A stretch of 64,000 bases of DNA from CAWJKP01 sp963843465 (GTDB lineage: Bacteria > Planctomycetota > Planctomycetia > Pirellulales > Thermoguttaceae), in the NCBI GenBank assembly GCA_963843465.1, contig CAWJKP010000002.1, forward strand, positions 1,674,001 to 1,738,000, written 5' to 3'. Position 1 is the first letter of the stretch; each line of letters opens with the position of its first letter. The position numbers and the translations under genes are program-made. The notes beneath the pieces were generated by a model. The model searched no databases. It was not told the origin of the DNA and saw nothing but the letters and a program-made list of their open reading frames with translations. Of the stretch, positions 33,629 to 41,804 are shown piece after piece.

Positions 33629-34975
33629 TCACCCCGTCAACGTCCACAGATCGGAAGAACCGAGCTCGGGCAGTTGAGGATAGAAGAAGCGGCGGAGGAA
33701 GTCAGGCTGGGCGGCGAAATTGAGGTGCAGCAGGCTGCCCACCGCCTGGAAGGGCCCAAGGATCGCGCGGGCGTAGTCGGGCTGGGCCACGGAGCCATGC
33801 AGGTCGCCGATCGGCTCCAACTCCCAGTGCGAGTTGAGATAACCTCGCAGTCGTTCGCCCTCGGCCGCCAGCCAGTTCGGTCGCGCCAGGGTGACTTCGA
33901 TCGGCCGCGGCGGCGAGGGTGAGCGTGTCAACCGCGCGGTGGCCGGGATAATCCCCACCATTCGTTTCAAGACGCCGTCCAGCGACTCCATCTGCTGGCA
34001 GAGGTAGGCCAATCCGCCGCCCTCGGCGTAGATCCGCCGGCCGGCGCGGAGGTGATTCCGCAAGGCTGCTTTCATGCAATGGTTCTCCGACAGCGCCGCC
34101 GCGTAGCGCTCCGGCTGGCCACAGCCGAGATAGACGATGTCGGTCCCCGCCGGCAGACTCTCTTCTCGCAGCGGAGAGAAGTCGACCACCGATGCGCCCC
34201 GCAGCTCCAGCCAGTCGAGCGTGTCGGGGAAGTAGCAGTTGAAGGCTTCGTCGTAGGCCACCGCAAGGCTCAGCCGCGAGGGCCTGGGCTCCGGGCAGGG
34301 TTGCTGCAAGGTGACGTTGGCCATCTCCCAACGGCTGGCGATCTCCAGCAGCCGCTCCACCTGCCAGTAGCGCATGAACTGGTCGCCCAACTCCCGGCAA
34401 GTCTCCGGCGACAACCGCCCGCCCCGGGCCACCGCGCCGAGCTGATCCGTTAAGCGCGGCGAGCGATCCAAGGCCCCGATCACCGGCACGTCCCAGAGCG
34501 ACTCCAGGTCCGTTCTCAGCCGCACCAATTGCTCCACGTCGGCGACCTGGTCCAGCAACAGGCCCTCGGCCTTGGGCTTCTGCGGCAGCCGGCAGTGGCA
34601 GAGCTTCGCGGCGTCCAAGACCACCAGCCGGGGCAAGCTCAACCACTCGCAGAGCGTTTCCAGCTTGCCGCCGCCGTCGTCTACGGCCATCGCCGGCTCG
34701 AATTGCCCTTCGACGATCGCCAAGTCGGCCGCGTGCGCGCCGCGGAGGAAGATGTCGCGGCACATCTCCGCCGACATCAGCCAACTGTCCAGGTGCCGCG
34801 GCGTCAGTCCGCTGACCGCCGCCGCTGCCTGTCGGGCGGGAAAGCAGGCACGCGAGTGGAAGCTCTGAACTTGCAGGCTGCTGCGTCGCAGGGCCTCCAT
34901 CAAGGCCCACACAATGGGTTCCGGATCCGCGTCGGGCTGAATCGTCCCAACCGCGACCCGCGACACTCGTGCCAT
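33629..34975 (-). CDS. Degenerate cobyrinic acid a,c-diamide synthase (CobB/CbiA) homologue
   Basis: 448 aa with the CobB/CbiA two-domain layout: an N-terminal dethiobiotin-synthetase-like ATPase half and a C-terminal glutamine-amidotransferase half. Both active sites look lost. Where the family has a GxxxxxGKT P-loop, this protein reads VAVGTIQPDADPEPIVWALM. Where it has ECGG with the nucleophile Cys, it reads RIYAEGGGLAYLCQ. Conserved neighbours (FHSRACFPARQAAAAVSGLT, HLDSWLMSAEMC, LAVAYDEAFNCYFPDTLDWL) are retained. Probably not a functional amidating enzyme; perhaps a repurposed binder of a corrin or other ligand. Divergent from rnc. Confidence 0.75.
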   Translation of the reverse strand: MARVSRVAVGTIQPDADPEPIVWALMEALRRSSLQVQSFHSRACFPARQAAAAVSGLTPRHLDSWLMSAEMCRDIFLRGAHAADLAIVEGQFEPAMAVDDGGGKLETLCEWLSLPRLVVLDAAKLCHCRLPQKPKAEGLLLDQVADVEQLVRLRTDLESLWDVPVIGALDRSPRLTDQLGAVARGGRLSPETCRELGDQFMRYWQVERLLEIASRWEMANVTLQQPCPEPRPSRLSLAVAYDEAFNCYFPDTLDWLELRGASVVDFSPLREESLPAGTDIVYLGCGQPERYAAALSENHCMKAALRNHLRAGRRIYAEGGGLAYLCQQMESLDGVLKRMVGIIPATARLTRSPSPPRPIEVTLARPNWLAAEGERLRGYLNSHWELEPIGDLHGSVAQPDYARAILGPFQAVGSLLHLNFAAQPDFLRRFFYPQLPELGSSDLWTLTG

Positions 34976-35102
34976 ATTCGATGGTGTGCTGGTTCTTGGG
35001 CCAAGGAAGGCAACGATGCATTGTTAGGGCCGACCTCTGGGGAGTCAAGCGTTACGGGTGGCCTTCCCGACTCGGGGAGGGCTAGTCGCCACACCGAACG
35101 AG

Positions 35103-35131
35103 TTGACAAAAGTCGCCGCCTTTGATAGTTT
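35103..35131 (+). promoter_or_regulatory. Promoter of rnc
   Basis: TTGACA, 17-bp spacer, TAGTTT, 48 bp upstream of the rnc start codon in the divergent spacer. Confidence 0.55.
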
Positions 35132-35178
35132 AAGGTGGATTGTCGTTCCCCGCGCTCGTTCTCCGAGGCCCTCACATC

Positions 35179-35916
35179 ATGGCACTGGATGCCGGATCGA
35201 GTCTGGATCGCGACTTGTCGACCCTCTTGGATACCTGTGAACGCCGAATCGGCTACTGCTTCCGTGACAAGGGCCTCCTTCGGTCCGCCCTGACCCATGC
35301 TTCGGGAGCGGAGCACCGTTTGGCCTCCAACGAACGTTTGGAGTTCCTCGGGGATGCCATCCTGGGGGCAGTCGTCTGCGAACAGCTCTACCGCCAGTAT
35401 CCCGATTTTCTCGAAGGCGACCTGACCAAGCTCAAGTCGATCGTCGTCAGCCGCCAGACCTGTGCACGCATCAGCGAAGCCCTGGGGATGCAGGAGTTCT
35501 TGATCCTCGGCAAAGGCATGACGACCAGTCCCTCCGTGCCCCCCTCGCTTCTGGCCAACGTCTTCGAGTCGCTGATCGCCGGTATTTACCTCGACGGCGG
35601 GGACGCTGCGGCGCGGGAGTTCATCTCGCGGTACATCTGTCCCGAGATCGACCTGGCGGCAGGCGGCGAGCTGGGCGGCAACTACAAGTCGCTGCTCCAG
35701 CAGTTGGCGCAGCGGGAGTACGGCACCACGCCCAGCTACCAGTTGCTCGACGAGAAGGGGCCCGACCATAGCAAGTGTTTCAAGATCTCCGCCCAGATCG
35801 GCTCCAACCGCTTCCAGGCCGCCTGGGGCCGCAACAAGAAAGAAGCCGAGCAGCGGGCCGCTCGCAACGCGCTGAGCGAGTTGAACCACGAAGCGCCACC
35901 CTTCCCCTCGGACTGA
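35179..35916 (+). CDS. rnc: Ribonuclease III
   Basis: 245 aa from ATG 35179. Double-strand RNA endonuclease for rRNA and mRNA processing. The signature NERLEFLGDAILGAVVCEQL holds the conserved Glu and Asp; the second metal site is in LLANVFESLIAGIYLDGG. The C-terminal dsRNA-binding domain spans NYKSLLQQLAQREYGTTPSY to NKKEAEQRAARNALSELN. Length is typical. It stands alone here, not next to era or lepB. Its abundance matters for the many long hairpin-forming spacers nearby (inference). Confidence 0.95.
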   Translation: MALDAGSSLDRDLSTLLDTCERRIGYCFRDKGLLRSALTHASGAEHRLASNERLEFLGDAILGAVVCEQLYRQYPDFLEGDLTKLKSIVVSRQTCARISEALGMQEFLILGKGMTTSPSVPPSLLANVFESLIAGIYLDGGDAAAREFISRYICPEIDLAAGGELGGNYKSLLQQLAQREYGTTPSYQLLDEKGPDHSKCFKISAQIGSNRFQAAWGRNKKEAEQRAARNALSELNHEAPPFPSD

Positions 35917-35922
35917 ATCGCC

Positions 35923-35989
35923 GTAGGTTATGCTTCAGCATAACGCCGTACCCAATGAGGCGTTATGTTATGCTGAAGCATAACCTACT
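35923..35989. repeat. Palindromic repeat (GTAGGTTATGCTTCAGCATAAC family)
   Basis: GTAGGTTATGCTTCAGCATA... faces its complement ...TATGCTGAAGCATAACCTAC across a short loop. It sits 6 bp after rnc and ends 12 bp before the next ORF. A related, decayed copy is at 44557-44603. Confidence 0.85.
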
Positions 35990-36001
35990 AAGGAGACTCG
36001 C

Positions 36002-36661
36002 ATGGCCCGGTACGAAGTTTCCCTGATCCAACGGCCTCAAGGGTGGCACCCGGCCGGACCGGACGACGTCCCGGCGGAACTCGGCCGGCCGCTGGCGGTG
36101 CTCGGCCAGGCGGACAACGTCTTCACCGCGGTCCGCCAGGCGATCGAGTACAACCAGGCCGCCGATCGCGAGAAGACCCAGCGTTGGGCGGTGGTCGTCG
36201 AGCCGGGGATGCTCGGCCGCTATTGGCGTAGTGCCCGCCTCTGCACGCCGCTGGCCTACAAGGTGGCCGCCATCTGGTGGCCGACCGGCTGGGAGCCGCA
36301 GTCGCCGATCGACGTTCCCAATTGCGTCTGGCGGGCCCAGGGCGAGATGGACCAGGAGCCCCTCGCCTACCCGCAAGCCCTGGCCATGATCCGCGGACTG
36401 AACCAACAGAGCATGGATCACGCGACCGCGATGTGGTACGTGATCATTGCCGTGGAGAACGAGTCCATCTCCCAGACCGTCTCCTTCGATCCGGCGGGAA
36501 CGGAAACCACGGTCCAGGTCCGCCGGCTGCACGTCGTCCGTCCGGAGAGCGGCGGTAAAGGCGACTGCTCTCACTGCCCGGCCCACGGCTTCGAGTGCGC
36601 CAAGGAGGACTGGCTCAGCGTCGAACAGACCATCGCTACGACGGAGACCCGCCGCTCGTAG
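36002..36661 (+). CDS. Conserved hypothetical protein
   Basis: 219 aa, soluble. AAGGAG precedes ATG 36002 directly after the palindrome. Segments ADNVFTAVRQAIEYNQAADR, QRWAVVVEPGMLGRYWRSAR and TPLAYKVAAIWWPTGWEPQS look conserved but match no family I know. Near the C-terminus DCSHCPAHGFECAKEDW places three cysteines and a histidine like a metal site. Function unknown. Confidence 0.65.
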   Translation: MARYEVSLIQRPQGWHPAGPDDVPAELGRPLAVLGQADNVFTAVRQAIEYNQAADREKTQRWAVVVEPGMLGRYWRSARLCTPLAYKVAAIWWPTGWEPQSPIDVPNCVWRAQGEMDQEPLAYPQALAMIRGLNQQSMDHATAMWYVIIAVENESISQTVSFDPAGTETTVQVRRLHVVRPESGGKGDCSHCPAHGFECAKEDWLSVEQTIATTETRRS

Positions 36662-36663
36662 TT

Positions 36664-36767
36664 GTAGGGTGGGACAAGGCCGCCTTGGCGGCCGCCGGCC
36701 CACCAAGACCTGGTGAAAATGGTGGGCCGGCGCTCGCTCAGGCGAGCTGGTCTCACCCTACTCGTCG
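36664..36767. repeat. Palindromic repeat (GTAGGGTGGGACAAGGCCGCC family)
   Basis: Begins GTAGGGTGGGACAAGGCCGC and ends CTGGTCTCACCCTACTCG, with inner pairs GGCCGCCTTGGCGGCC and GCTCGCTCAGGCGAGC. The compact, uninterrupted copy of the element at 60751-60976; a short copy lies at 42738-42780 in opposite orientation. It lies between convergent genes. Confidence 0.85.
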
Positions 36768-36773
36768 AGGCTC

Positions 36774-37060
36774 TTAGCGGTGTGCGGACTCGGCTTGCAA
36801 GGCCGCGGCCCGCTTGGCTTCCAGCGCGGCCAACAGCTTGTCGAAGGGCTTGTTGAACTTCTCCAGGCCCTCCTCCTCCAACTGCCGGGCGACCTGCTCG
36901 CGGTCGATGCCCAGCTCCGCCAGCCGCTGGAGGAGCTGCTGCGACTCGGCCAGGTCCTGCTCCAACCGCGGCGCGGGTCGCCATGGTCGCGGTAGGCGTC
37001 CAACGTCTCCTGGGGCATGGTATTGATGGTCTCCGGCTCGGTCAGCGGCTCGACGTACAT
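36774..37060 (-). pseudogene. Transaldolase C-terminal fragment
   Basis: Only the last about 95 codons of a transaldolase: MYVEPLTEPETINTMPQETL, DAYRDHGDP, then, one frame over, LEQDLAESQQLLQRLAELGI and EGLEKFNKPFDKLLAALEAK. The catalytic lysine region and the whole barrel N-terminus are absent upstream. One base is missing near 36975 (GACCCGCGCC for GACCCGGCGCC). A 5'-truncated and frameshifted relic, so not a functional enzyme. Confidence 0.75.
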
Positions 37061-37879
37061 AACCGCCGTAATAGGTTTTGTGGCATCGAATTCTCCTTCT
37101 GAGGTGGTTTCCCTGAACTCTGGGGGCCGAACTCACTATTTGGCAGACGTTGGGGGAGGAATCGCGTGGGTACAGGCGTTTTGGAGTCCCATCACCACAG
37201 CCTACCTCAGGAGGGGGAAATCAGCGGTTAGCGGAGCTTTTTTCACTTTTTTCGCTTTTTTGTGAACCTTTTGGGGCGATCTCAGTCTATAAAGTAAGTA
37301 CACGGCGGCGTGGGGTGGGTCGGGGTGTTGACCTTTCGAGCCCTCCGGACCTTCCCCCTGGCCGTCACAACATTCTCTCCAACCGCGCAAGCGCAGGAAT
37401 TGACCATGGGTAGGTTTATCGCCGCGATCAAGGCCATGAAAGCCGACGTGCTGGGCATCTGCCAGGGCATGAACGTCGTCTCGGCCCGCATCGTGACGCG
37501 GCCTACACAGGGTTCCGCTGCGCTATTGCAACTGCGGTCTCTCTTGGCGCGGCTCCTCGGTCAGGAGCCGTCCGGCCGCTGGGCACTCGAAACGTGCCAG
37601 GCGCGACCGGAACACGTGCGCGTCGGCCGTCAGGCGGGATGTGCCAGTTCCCGCCGCTCGGGTCGCCGCACGTATCGCGCCCGAGCAGGCCGGGTCCCGG
37701 CTATTCGTCAGGCGGATTCTAAGGCCACCGGCCGGCGAATCCCCATCACCGACGAACACCGCGGACCCCGGCCCGAGCCGGCCGCCTGACGCGCCTTTGC
37801 ACTCAGGTTGCCGTCCGCTCACGGGCTTGCCGGGCCTTGCAATGTTTCCAGACACACGGCCAGTGGGAGAGGGAGAATC
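37061..37879. other. Region with no convincing gene
   Basis: About 820 bp between the transaldolase relic and the ECF sigma gene. One ORF from ATG 37406, preceded by AGGA, begins MGRFIAAIKAMKADVLGICQ, but after about 35 residues it becomes arginine-rich and featureless. It may be a small real peptide or chance. No RNA gene recognised. Confidence 0.4.
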
Positions 37880-38455
37880 ATGGAACTCACGCGGAACGCC
37901 ACTTTCGAGAACGAACAACTGACGGCCGTGGTCCTTGCCGCCAGGGACGGCGATCGCTGCGCCTTCGACGAGCTTTTCAGCCGCTACCAGCGGGCGATCT
38001 ACCTCACCATCCTGCGGCGGTTGGGCAACGAGGCGGAGGCCCAAGAATTAGTCCAGGAAGTCTTCATGCAGGCGATGCGGAAGATCCGCCAGTTGGCCAA
38101 CCCGCTCTGTTTCGGCGGCTGGCTGCGGTCGATCGCCCAACGCATGGCGATCAACCGGGCCATGCGGAGCCGGCCGGCCGTCTCGCTGGACGCGGAGCGG
38201 ATGTCCCCCGACTTCGCCGAGGGCCAGACGCCCCTGGGCGAGATCCTCGCCCGGGAGCGGGCGGACCAGGTCCGCCACGGCTTGGACCGGCTTGCCGACC
38301 TGGATCGGGACACCCTGGTGGCCTTCTACTTCCAGGGCCGGTCGCTGGTCGAGATGAGCAACCAGTTCGACTCCCCGGTAGGCACCATCAAGCGGCGGTT
38401 GCACGTCGCTCGCAAGCGGCTGGCCAAGGAGTTGGCGGCGATGGCGCCGGCGTGA
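37880..38455 (+). CDS. ECF-type RNA polymerase sigma factor
   Basis: 191 aa from ATG 37880 (GGGAG six bases upstream). Region 2: CAFDELFSRYQRAIYLTILR and EAQELVQEVFMQAMRKIRQL. Region 4: DTLVAFYFQGRSLVEMSNQF then GTIKRRLHVARKRLAKELAA, a helix-turn-helix for -35 recognition. No anti-sigma gene is adjacent; the gene downstream is convergent manC. Such orphan ECFs are numerous in planctomycetes. Target promoters unknown. Confidence 0.92.
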   Translation: MELTRNATFENEQLTAVVLAARDGDRCAFDELFSRYQRAIYLTILRRLGNEAEAQELVQEVFMQAMRKIRQLANPLCFGGWLRSIAQRMAINRAMRSRPAVSLDAERMSPDFAEGQTPLGEILARERADQVRHGLDRLADLDRDTLVAFYFQGRSLVEMSNQFDSPVGTIKRRLHVARKRLAKELAAMAPA

Positions 38456-38458
38456 GAA

Positions 38459-38540
38459 AGTGGTCAGTGACTAGTGGCTAGTGGTTAGTGGCCAGAAACG
38501 CGCCGCGCTGCCACTTCCTGCCACTAGCCACTGACCACTA
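38459..38540. repeat. Heptamer-array hairpin (GTCAGTGACTAGTGG family)
   Basis: AGTGGTCAGTGACTAGTGGC... faces GCCACTAGCCACTGACCACT across a 30-bp loop, between the convergent sigma-factor and manC stops. Its right edge overlaps the manC stop codon. Could act as a bidirectional terminator hairpin. Confidence 0.8.
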
Positions 38541-39632
38541 CGTGTACTGCCCGCCGAAACGGACGTCAACCCGCTTCTGAAGCTCCTTGATCTTCTCGGC
38601 CATGTCCGCGCGGCAGACCAGGGTGGCGTTACCCGAGTGGACCACGATCATCTTCTGGCAGCCGATCAGGGCGACCAGATGGTCGGGATCGCTGGAGACG
38701 ACCAGGCAATCGGACGACTCCTGAAGCTCGTGCCGCAGGGCGGCCAGGGCGTTGCCCTGGGCGTCGTGAGGACAGGTCTCGGCCAAGGCCGGCCAGGAGC
38801 CGATGTCCAGCCAGCGGAGCCGCATAGGGATCGCCGCCACTTGCACCGCCGCGTCCTGCGAGGCGCGCTCCATCACGGCGAAGTCGACGCTGATCTTCTT
38901 TAGCGCCGGGTAGACCCGATCGAGCACCGCGTCCCGCTCGGACGTGTCCCACGCCCGGGCCACGGCCGTCACCCCTTCCCACGCCGCCGGCTCGTAGCGG
39001 CGGATGCAGTCCAGCAGCGTATCGGCCCGCCAGACGAACATCCCGCTGTTCCAAAGGTAGCGGTCGGGCCCTTGCCGGAAATAGTCCTCGGCCGTCGCCG
39101 GCGGCGGCTTCTCGTGGAACCGCCGGACCACTCGCGCGGAGGCGTCGATCGGCGGGCCCAGCTCCAGGTAGCCGTAGGCCGTGGCAGGCCCGGACGGTGC
39201 GATGCCGAAGGTCACCAGGCTACGAGGCAGTCGCTCGACCAACTCGAAACCTTGGGCCACGGTCCGCTGGAACTCGCCGACGGGCTCGATCAGGTGGTCG
39301 GCCGGGAAGACGCCGATCACCGCGTCCGTATCGCGATTGGCCAGCACGGCGGCGCTGAGGCCCACGGCGCCCAGCGTATCGCGGCCGATCGGCTCGCCGA
39401 TGAACTGCGCGGGAGAAAGCGACGGCGCCGCGGCACAGATCGGCTGCTGCTGCTGCCGGCCCGCACAAACGTAGCAGCGCTCGGGCGGGATCAGGCCCGG
39501 GAAGCGATCCAGCGCCAGCCGCAAGAGGCTCTTGCCCCCGATGAAAGGGATCAACTGTTTGGGCAACTCCGAGCGGCTCATGGGCCAGAGCCGCGTGCCG
39601 GATCCGCCGGCCAGGATCAGTGCGTAACGCAT
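38538..39632 (-). CDS. manC: Mannose-1-phosphate guanylyltransferase
   Basis: 364 aa from ATG 39632. Forms GDP-mannose from mannose 1-phosphate and GTP. Signatures: MRYALILAGGSGTRLWPMSR, then PKQLIPFIGGKSLL, FPADHLI and RYLWNSGMFVWRA. No C-terminal phosphomannose-isomerase domain is fused; that activity is encoded separately upstream (manA), whose last 16 bases overlap this start. Part of a minus-strand sugar-nucleotide group ending here. Feeds GDP-mannose to the 3,5-epimerase encoded at 42786-43838. Confidence 0.93.
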   Translation of the reverse strand: MRYALILAGGSGTRLWPMSRSELPKQLIPFIGGKSLLRLALDRFPGLIPPERCYVCAGRQQQQPICAAAPSLSPAQFIGEPIGRDTLGAVGLSAAVLANRDTDAVIGVFPADHLIEPVGEFQRTVAQGFELVERLPRSLVTFGIAPSGPATAYGYLELGPPIDASARVVRRFHEKPPPATAEDYFRQGPDRYLWNSGMFVWRADTLLDCIRRYEPAAWEGVTAVARAWDTSERDAVLDRVYPALKKISVDFAVMERASQDAAVQVAAIPMRLRWLDIGSWPALAETCPHDAQGNALAALRHELQESSDCLVVSSDPDHLVALIGCQKMIVVHSGNATLVCRADMAEKIKELQKRVDVRFGGQYT

Positions 39633-40633
39633 GGAACCGATACCCCGAGCAATGTTACCGAGCCCTCCGACGGCATCCACGAGCAGGCCCCCGACGCAGC
39701 CGGCACCAGCACGGTCTCGCCTCTGCGGAAATCACGCCGATAGCCGCTCTCCTGCCGGCGAAGCTCGACACGCCCCTCGATCACGATCCAGATCGAGAAC
39801 CGGCCGGACCATGCTCCGCATGGTCCCCCCGGCAGATCCCAAGGCGAGGTGAGCGTGAAACGGTCGAGGGTGAAATAGGGACAAGCGACCAGCCGCTGGC
39901 CGCGGTTGCCCGGGGCCAGGCCCTCCAGCGGGCTTCCCACAACCGGGGTCACCGGGCCCGCCGTCCAATCGACCGACCGCAGGGCCTCATTGCGGTGCAA
40001 GGCCCGCGGCTTGCCGTCCGCGCCGAGGCGGTTCCAGTCGAACAGGCGGAAGGTGGCGTCGCTGGACTGCTGCACCTCGGCCAGGAGCACGCCGCCGCCT
40101 ACCGCGTGGACGACCCCCGCCGGCAAGAACAGGCAATCGCCCTTCCTCGGCGAGATCTCGTGCAACGATTCGGCCAGGGTCCCTCGGTCGAGCTGCCGCT
40201 GGACGTCGTCGCGGGTCGTTCCCTGCCGCAGGCCGGCATAGATCCGCGCCGCCGGCTCGGCATCGAGCACCACCCAGGCCTCGCTCTTGCCCAGCTCGCC
40301 GGCGCCGAGTTCGCGGGCGATCTGGTCGTTGGGGTGGACTTGGATCGAGAGCAGTTCCCGGCAGTCGAGGAACTTGATCAACAGCGGGAACGGGGCGGTG
40401 GGCTCATGCGCTTGGCCGGCGATCTCTGCGGCCCGGCTCGACCAGAGGTCTGAAAGCTGCGAGCCCTGCAAGGGTCCCTCGGCCACCCGACTGACGTGCA
40501 GTGACTGGGCGCTGAGCATCCACGCCTCTCCGAAGGCTCCCTCGCCCGGCAACGGCCGGCCCAGGAGTTCTTCCAGCCGCCGCCCGCCCCAGACTTGGGG
40601 CCGGAAATAGGGTTCGAAAACCAACGGGTCCAT
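39617..40633 (-). CDS. manA: Mannose-6-phosphate isomerase, class I
   Basis: 338 aa. Interconverts fructose 6-phosphate and mannose 6-phosphate using zinc. Signatures: YFRPQVWGGRRLEELLG, PFPLLIKFLDCRELLSIQVH (zinc ligands around QVHPND), GKSEAWVVLDAEPAARIYAG and FLPAGVVHAVGGGVLLAEVQ. A short form lacking the helical insertion of E. coli ManA, like Bacillus-type enzymes. Overlaps manC by 16 bp, so coupled. Phosphomannomutase is not in the window. Confidence 0.93.
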   Translation of the reverse strand: MDPLVFEPYFRPQVWGGRRLEELLGRPLPGEGAFGEAWMLSAQSLHVSRVAEGPLQGSQLSDLWSSRAAEIAGQAHEPTAPFPLLIKFLDCRELLSIQVHPNDQIARELGAGELGKSEAWVVLDAEPAARIYAGLRQGTTRDDVQRQLDRGTLAESLHEISPRKGDCLFLPAGVVHAVGGGVLLAEVQQSSDATFRLFDWNRLGADGKPRALHRNEALRSVDWTAGPVTPVVGSPLEGLAPGNRGQRLVACPYFTLDRFTLTSPWDLPGGPCGAWSGRFSIWIVIEGRVELRRQESGYRRDFRRGETVLVPAASGACSWMPSEGSVTLLGVSVPCVTH

Positions 40634-40636
40634 CGA

Positions 40637-40798
40637 GAAGTCAGTGGCTAGTGGTCAGTGGCTAGTGAAGAGGGATAAGAGATGAGAGATAAGGCGAAGA
40701 CATGCGCCCCACACTCCCCATCCCTTATCCCTCATCCCTTATCCCTCATCCCTTATCCCTCATCCTTCATCCCTCATCCTTCATCTCTCATCCCTCAT
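40637..40798. repeat. Composite heptamer arrays
   Basis: A GTCAGTGGCTAGTGGTCAGT array (40637-40665), a GGATAAGAGATGAGAGATAA array, then about eleven CTTATCC/CTCATCC units (about 40720-40798). The GATAAG and CTTATC arms can pair. It occupies the whole spacer between manA and the cytidylyltransferase gene and reaches the latter's stop codon. Confidence 0.8.
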
Positions 40799-41637
40799 CA
40801 GAATCCGCGGAGCGAGGTGCTTTGGCGGCGGGGCAGACCCTCCTTCGGCAGCCGCTTCAGCACCCGGTATTCTATCCCATGGGCTTCACAGTAGTCTCGT
40901 TTTTCCCTGTGGTCGCCGTCTTCGTTGACGGCATAGATGTCGGGGCCCAGACGGCGGATCTCGGGCTCGGCGTCGAGCCAGCCGTCGCCCGAGCCAATCA
41001 AGGCCCGCTTTACGTGGCGGATGGACTGGACCATGTAGCGTCGCTCGTCCTGGCAGAACATCGGATGTCCTTCGCCCTTGAGCAAGCGGATATTGGCGTC
41101 GTGCCCGACGACCACGTACAGGTCGCCCAGCACGCTGACCTCTTCAAAGAACCGCACGTGGCCCGAGTGGAACCAATCGTAACAGCCGGTGACGATCACC
41201 TTCTTCCTCCCCGACTTGGGTGGCGAAGGCTCTTCCGGCAGCTCCGGAAACCCCTGGAGCTGATCGTCGCTGAGCCGATGGTACTGGATGCCCTGCGCGC
41301 GGCAATAGGCTTCCTTGCCGGGGCTGTCGTTGGCCCGTTGGACGACCCAGATCCCCGGGCGCAACCCTTCGCAAACCGGCAGTTGGTCGCCGTCGCCGGG
41401 CGGATCGAAGGGCAGAACGCGATCAACGTAACGCACCGCTTCCAAGAAGTAACGCCGCTCGCTTTCAGGAAACTTGGGAGCTATGCCCTGAAGGCGCTCG
41501 ATCGACCGGTCGGACCAAAGGAAGACTTGTACCGGGCCGAGCTTGGCGGCCTCCTCGAGCAGCCGCACGTCCCGGCTGGTAAGCCCGCAAAAACCGCCCG
41601 ACACCGCCACGGGTTGCATTGGTTTGTCAAAACCCAT
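40798..41637 (-). CDS. Tandem cytidylyltransferase-like protein, N-terminal domain degenerate
   Basis: 279 aa from ATG 41637. Two nucleotidyltransferase domains in tandem. The C-terminal one is intact: VIVTGCYDWFHSGHVRFFEE (HxGH), LYVVVGHDANIRLLKGEGHP, RRYMVQSIRHVKRALIGSGD. In the N-terminal one the HxGH site has decayed to VSGGFCGLTSRDVRLLEEAA, while LWSDRSIERLQ and ERRYFLEAVRYVDRVLPFD remain. The layout recalls eukaryotic ethanolamine-phosphate cytidylyltransferase. Beside a GHMP kinase-like gene, it could activate a sugar or polyol phosphate; substrate unknown. Confidence 0.78.
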   Translation of the reverse strand: MGFDKPMQPVAVSGGFCGLTSRDVRLLEEAAKLGPVQVFLWSDRSIERLQGIAPKFPESERRYFLEAVRYVDRVLPFDPPGDGDQLPVCEGLRPGIWVVQRANDSPGKEAYCRAQGIQYHRLSDDQLQGFPELPEEPSPPKSGRKKVIVTGCYDWFHSGHVRFFEEVSVLGDLYVVVGHDANIRLLKGEGHPMFCQDERRYMVQSIRHVKRALIGSGDGWLDAEPEIRRLGPDIYAVNEDGDHREKRDYCEAHGIEYRVLKRLPKEGLPRRQSTSLRGF

Positions 41638-41679
41638 CAGAGTTGCCCCCAAGGGGCCCTATCATATGGGAATCACGGT

Positions 41680-41730
41680 CGGGCAGGAATGCCCAACCTA
41701 CAGCGGCAGTAGGATGGGCATTCTTGCCCG
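41680..41730. repeat. Palindromic repeat (CGGGCAGGAATGCCCA family)
   Basis: CGGGCAGGAATGCCCAACCT faces AGGATGGGCATTCTTGCCCG. Partial further units (TTGCCCGTCGCCGCG, twice) follow to about 41760. Lies between the cytidylyltransferase and kinase-like genes. Confidence 0.7.
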
Positions 41731-41804
41731 TCGCCGCGCTCCCTTGCCCGTCGCCGCGCCCCGGTCTTGAAACCGCTTCTGAAGCAGAACCTACGTTTTC
41801 GCGT

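Noticed and set aside
37406..37789. ORF starting MGRFIAAIKAMKADVLGICQ
   Set aside because: Only the first about 35 residues look protein-like; the remainder is Arg-rich, and no family is recognised.
40690..40798. CTCATCC array considered as a CRISPR
   Set aside because: Unit is 7 bp with no spacers.
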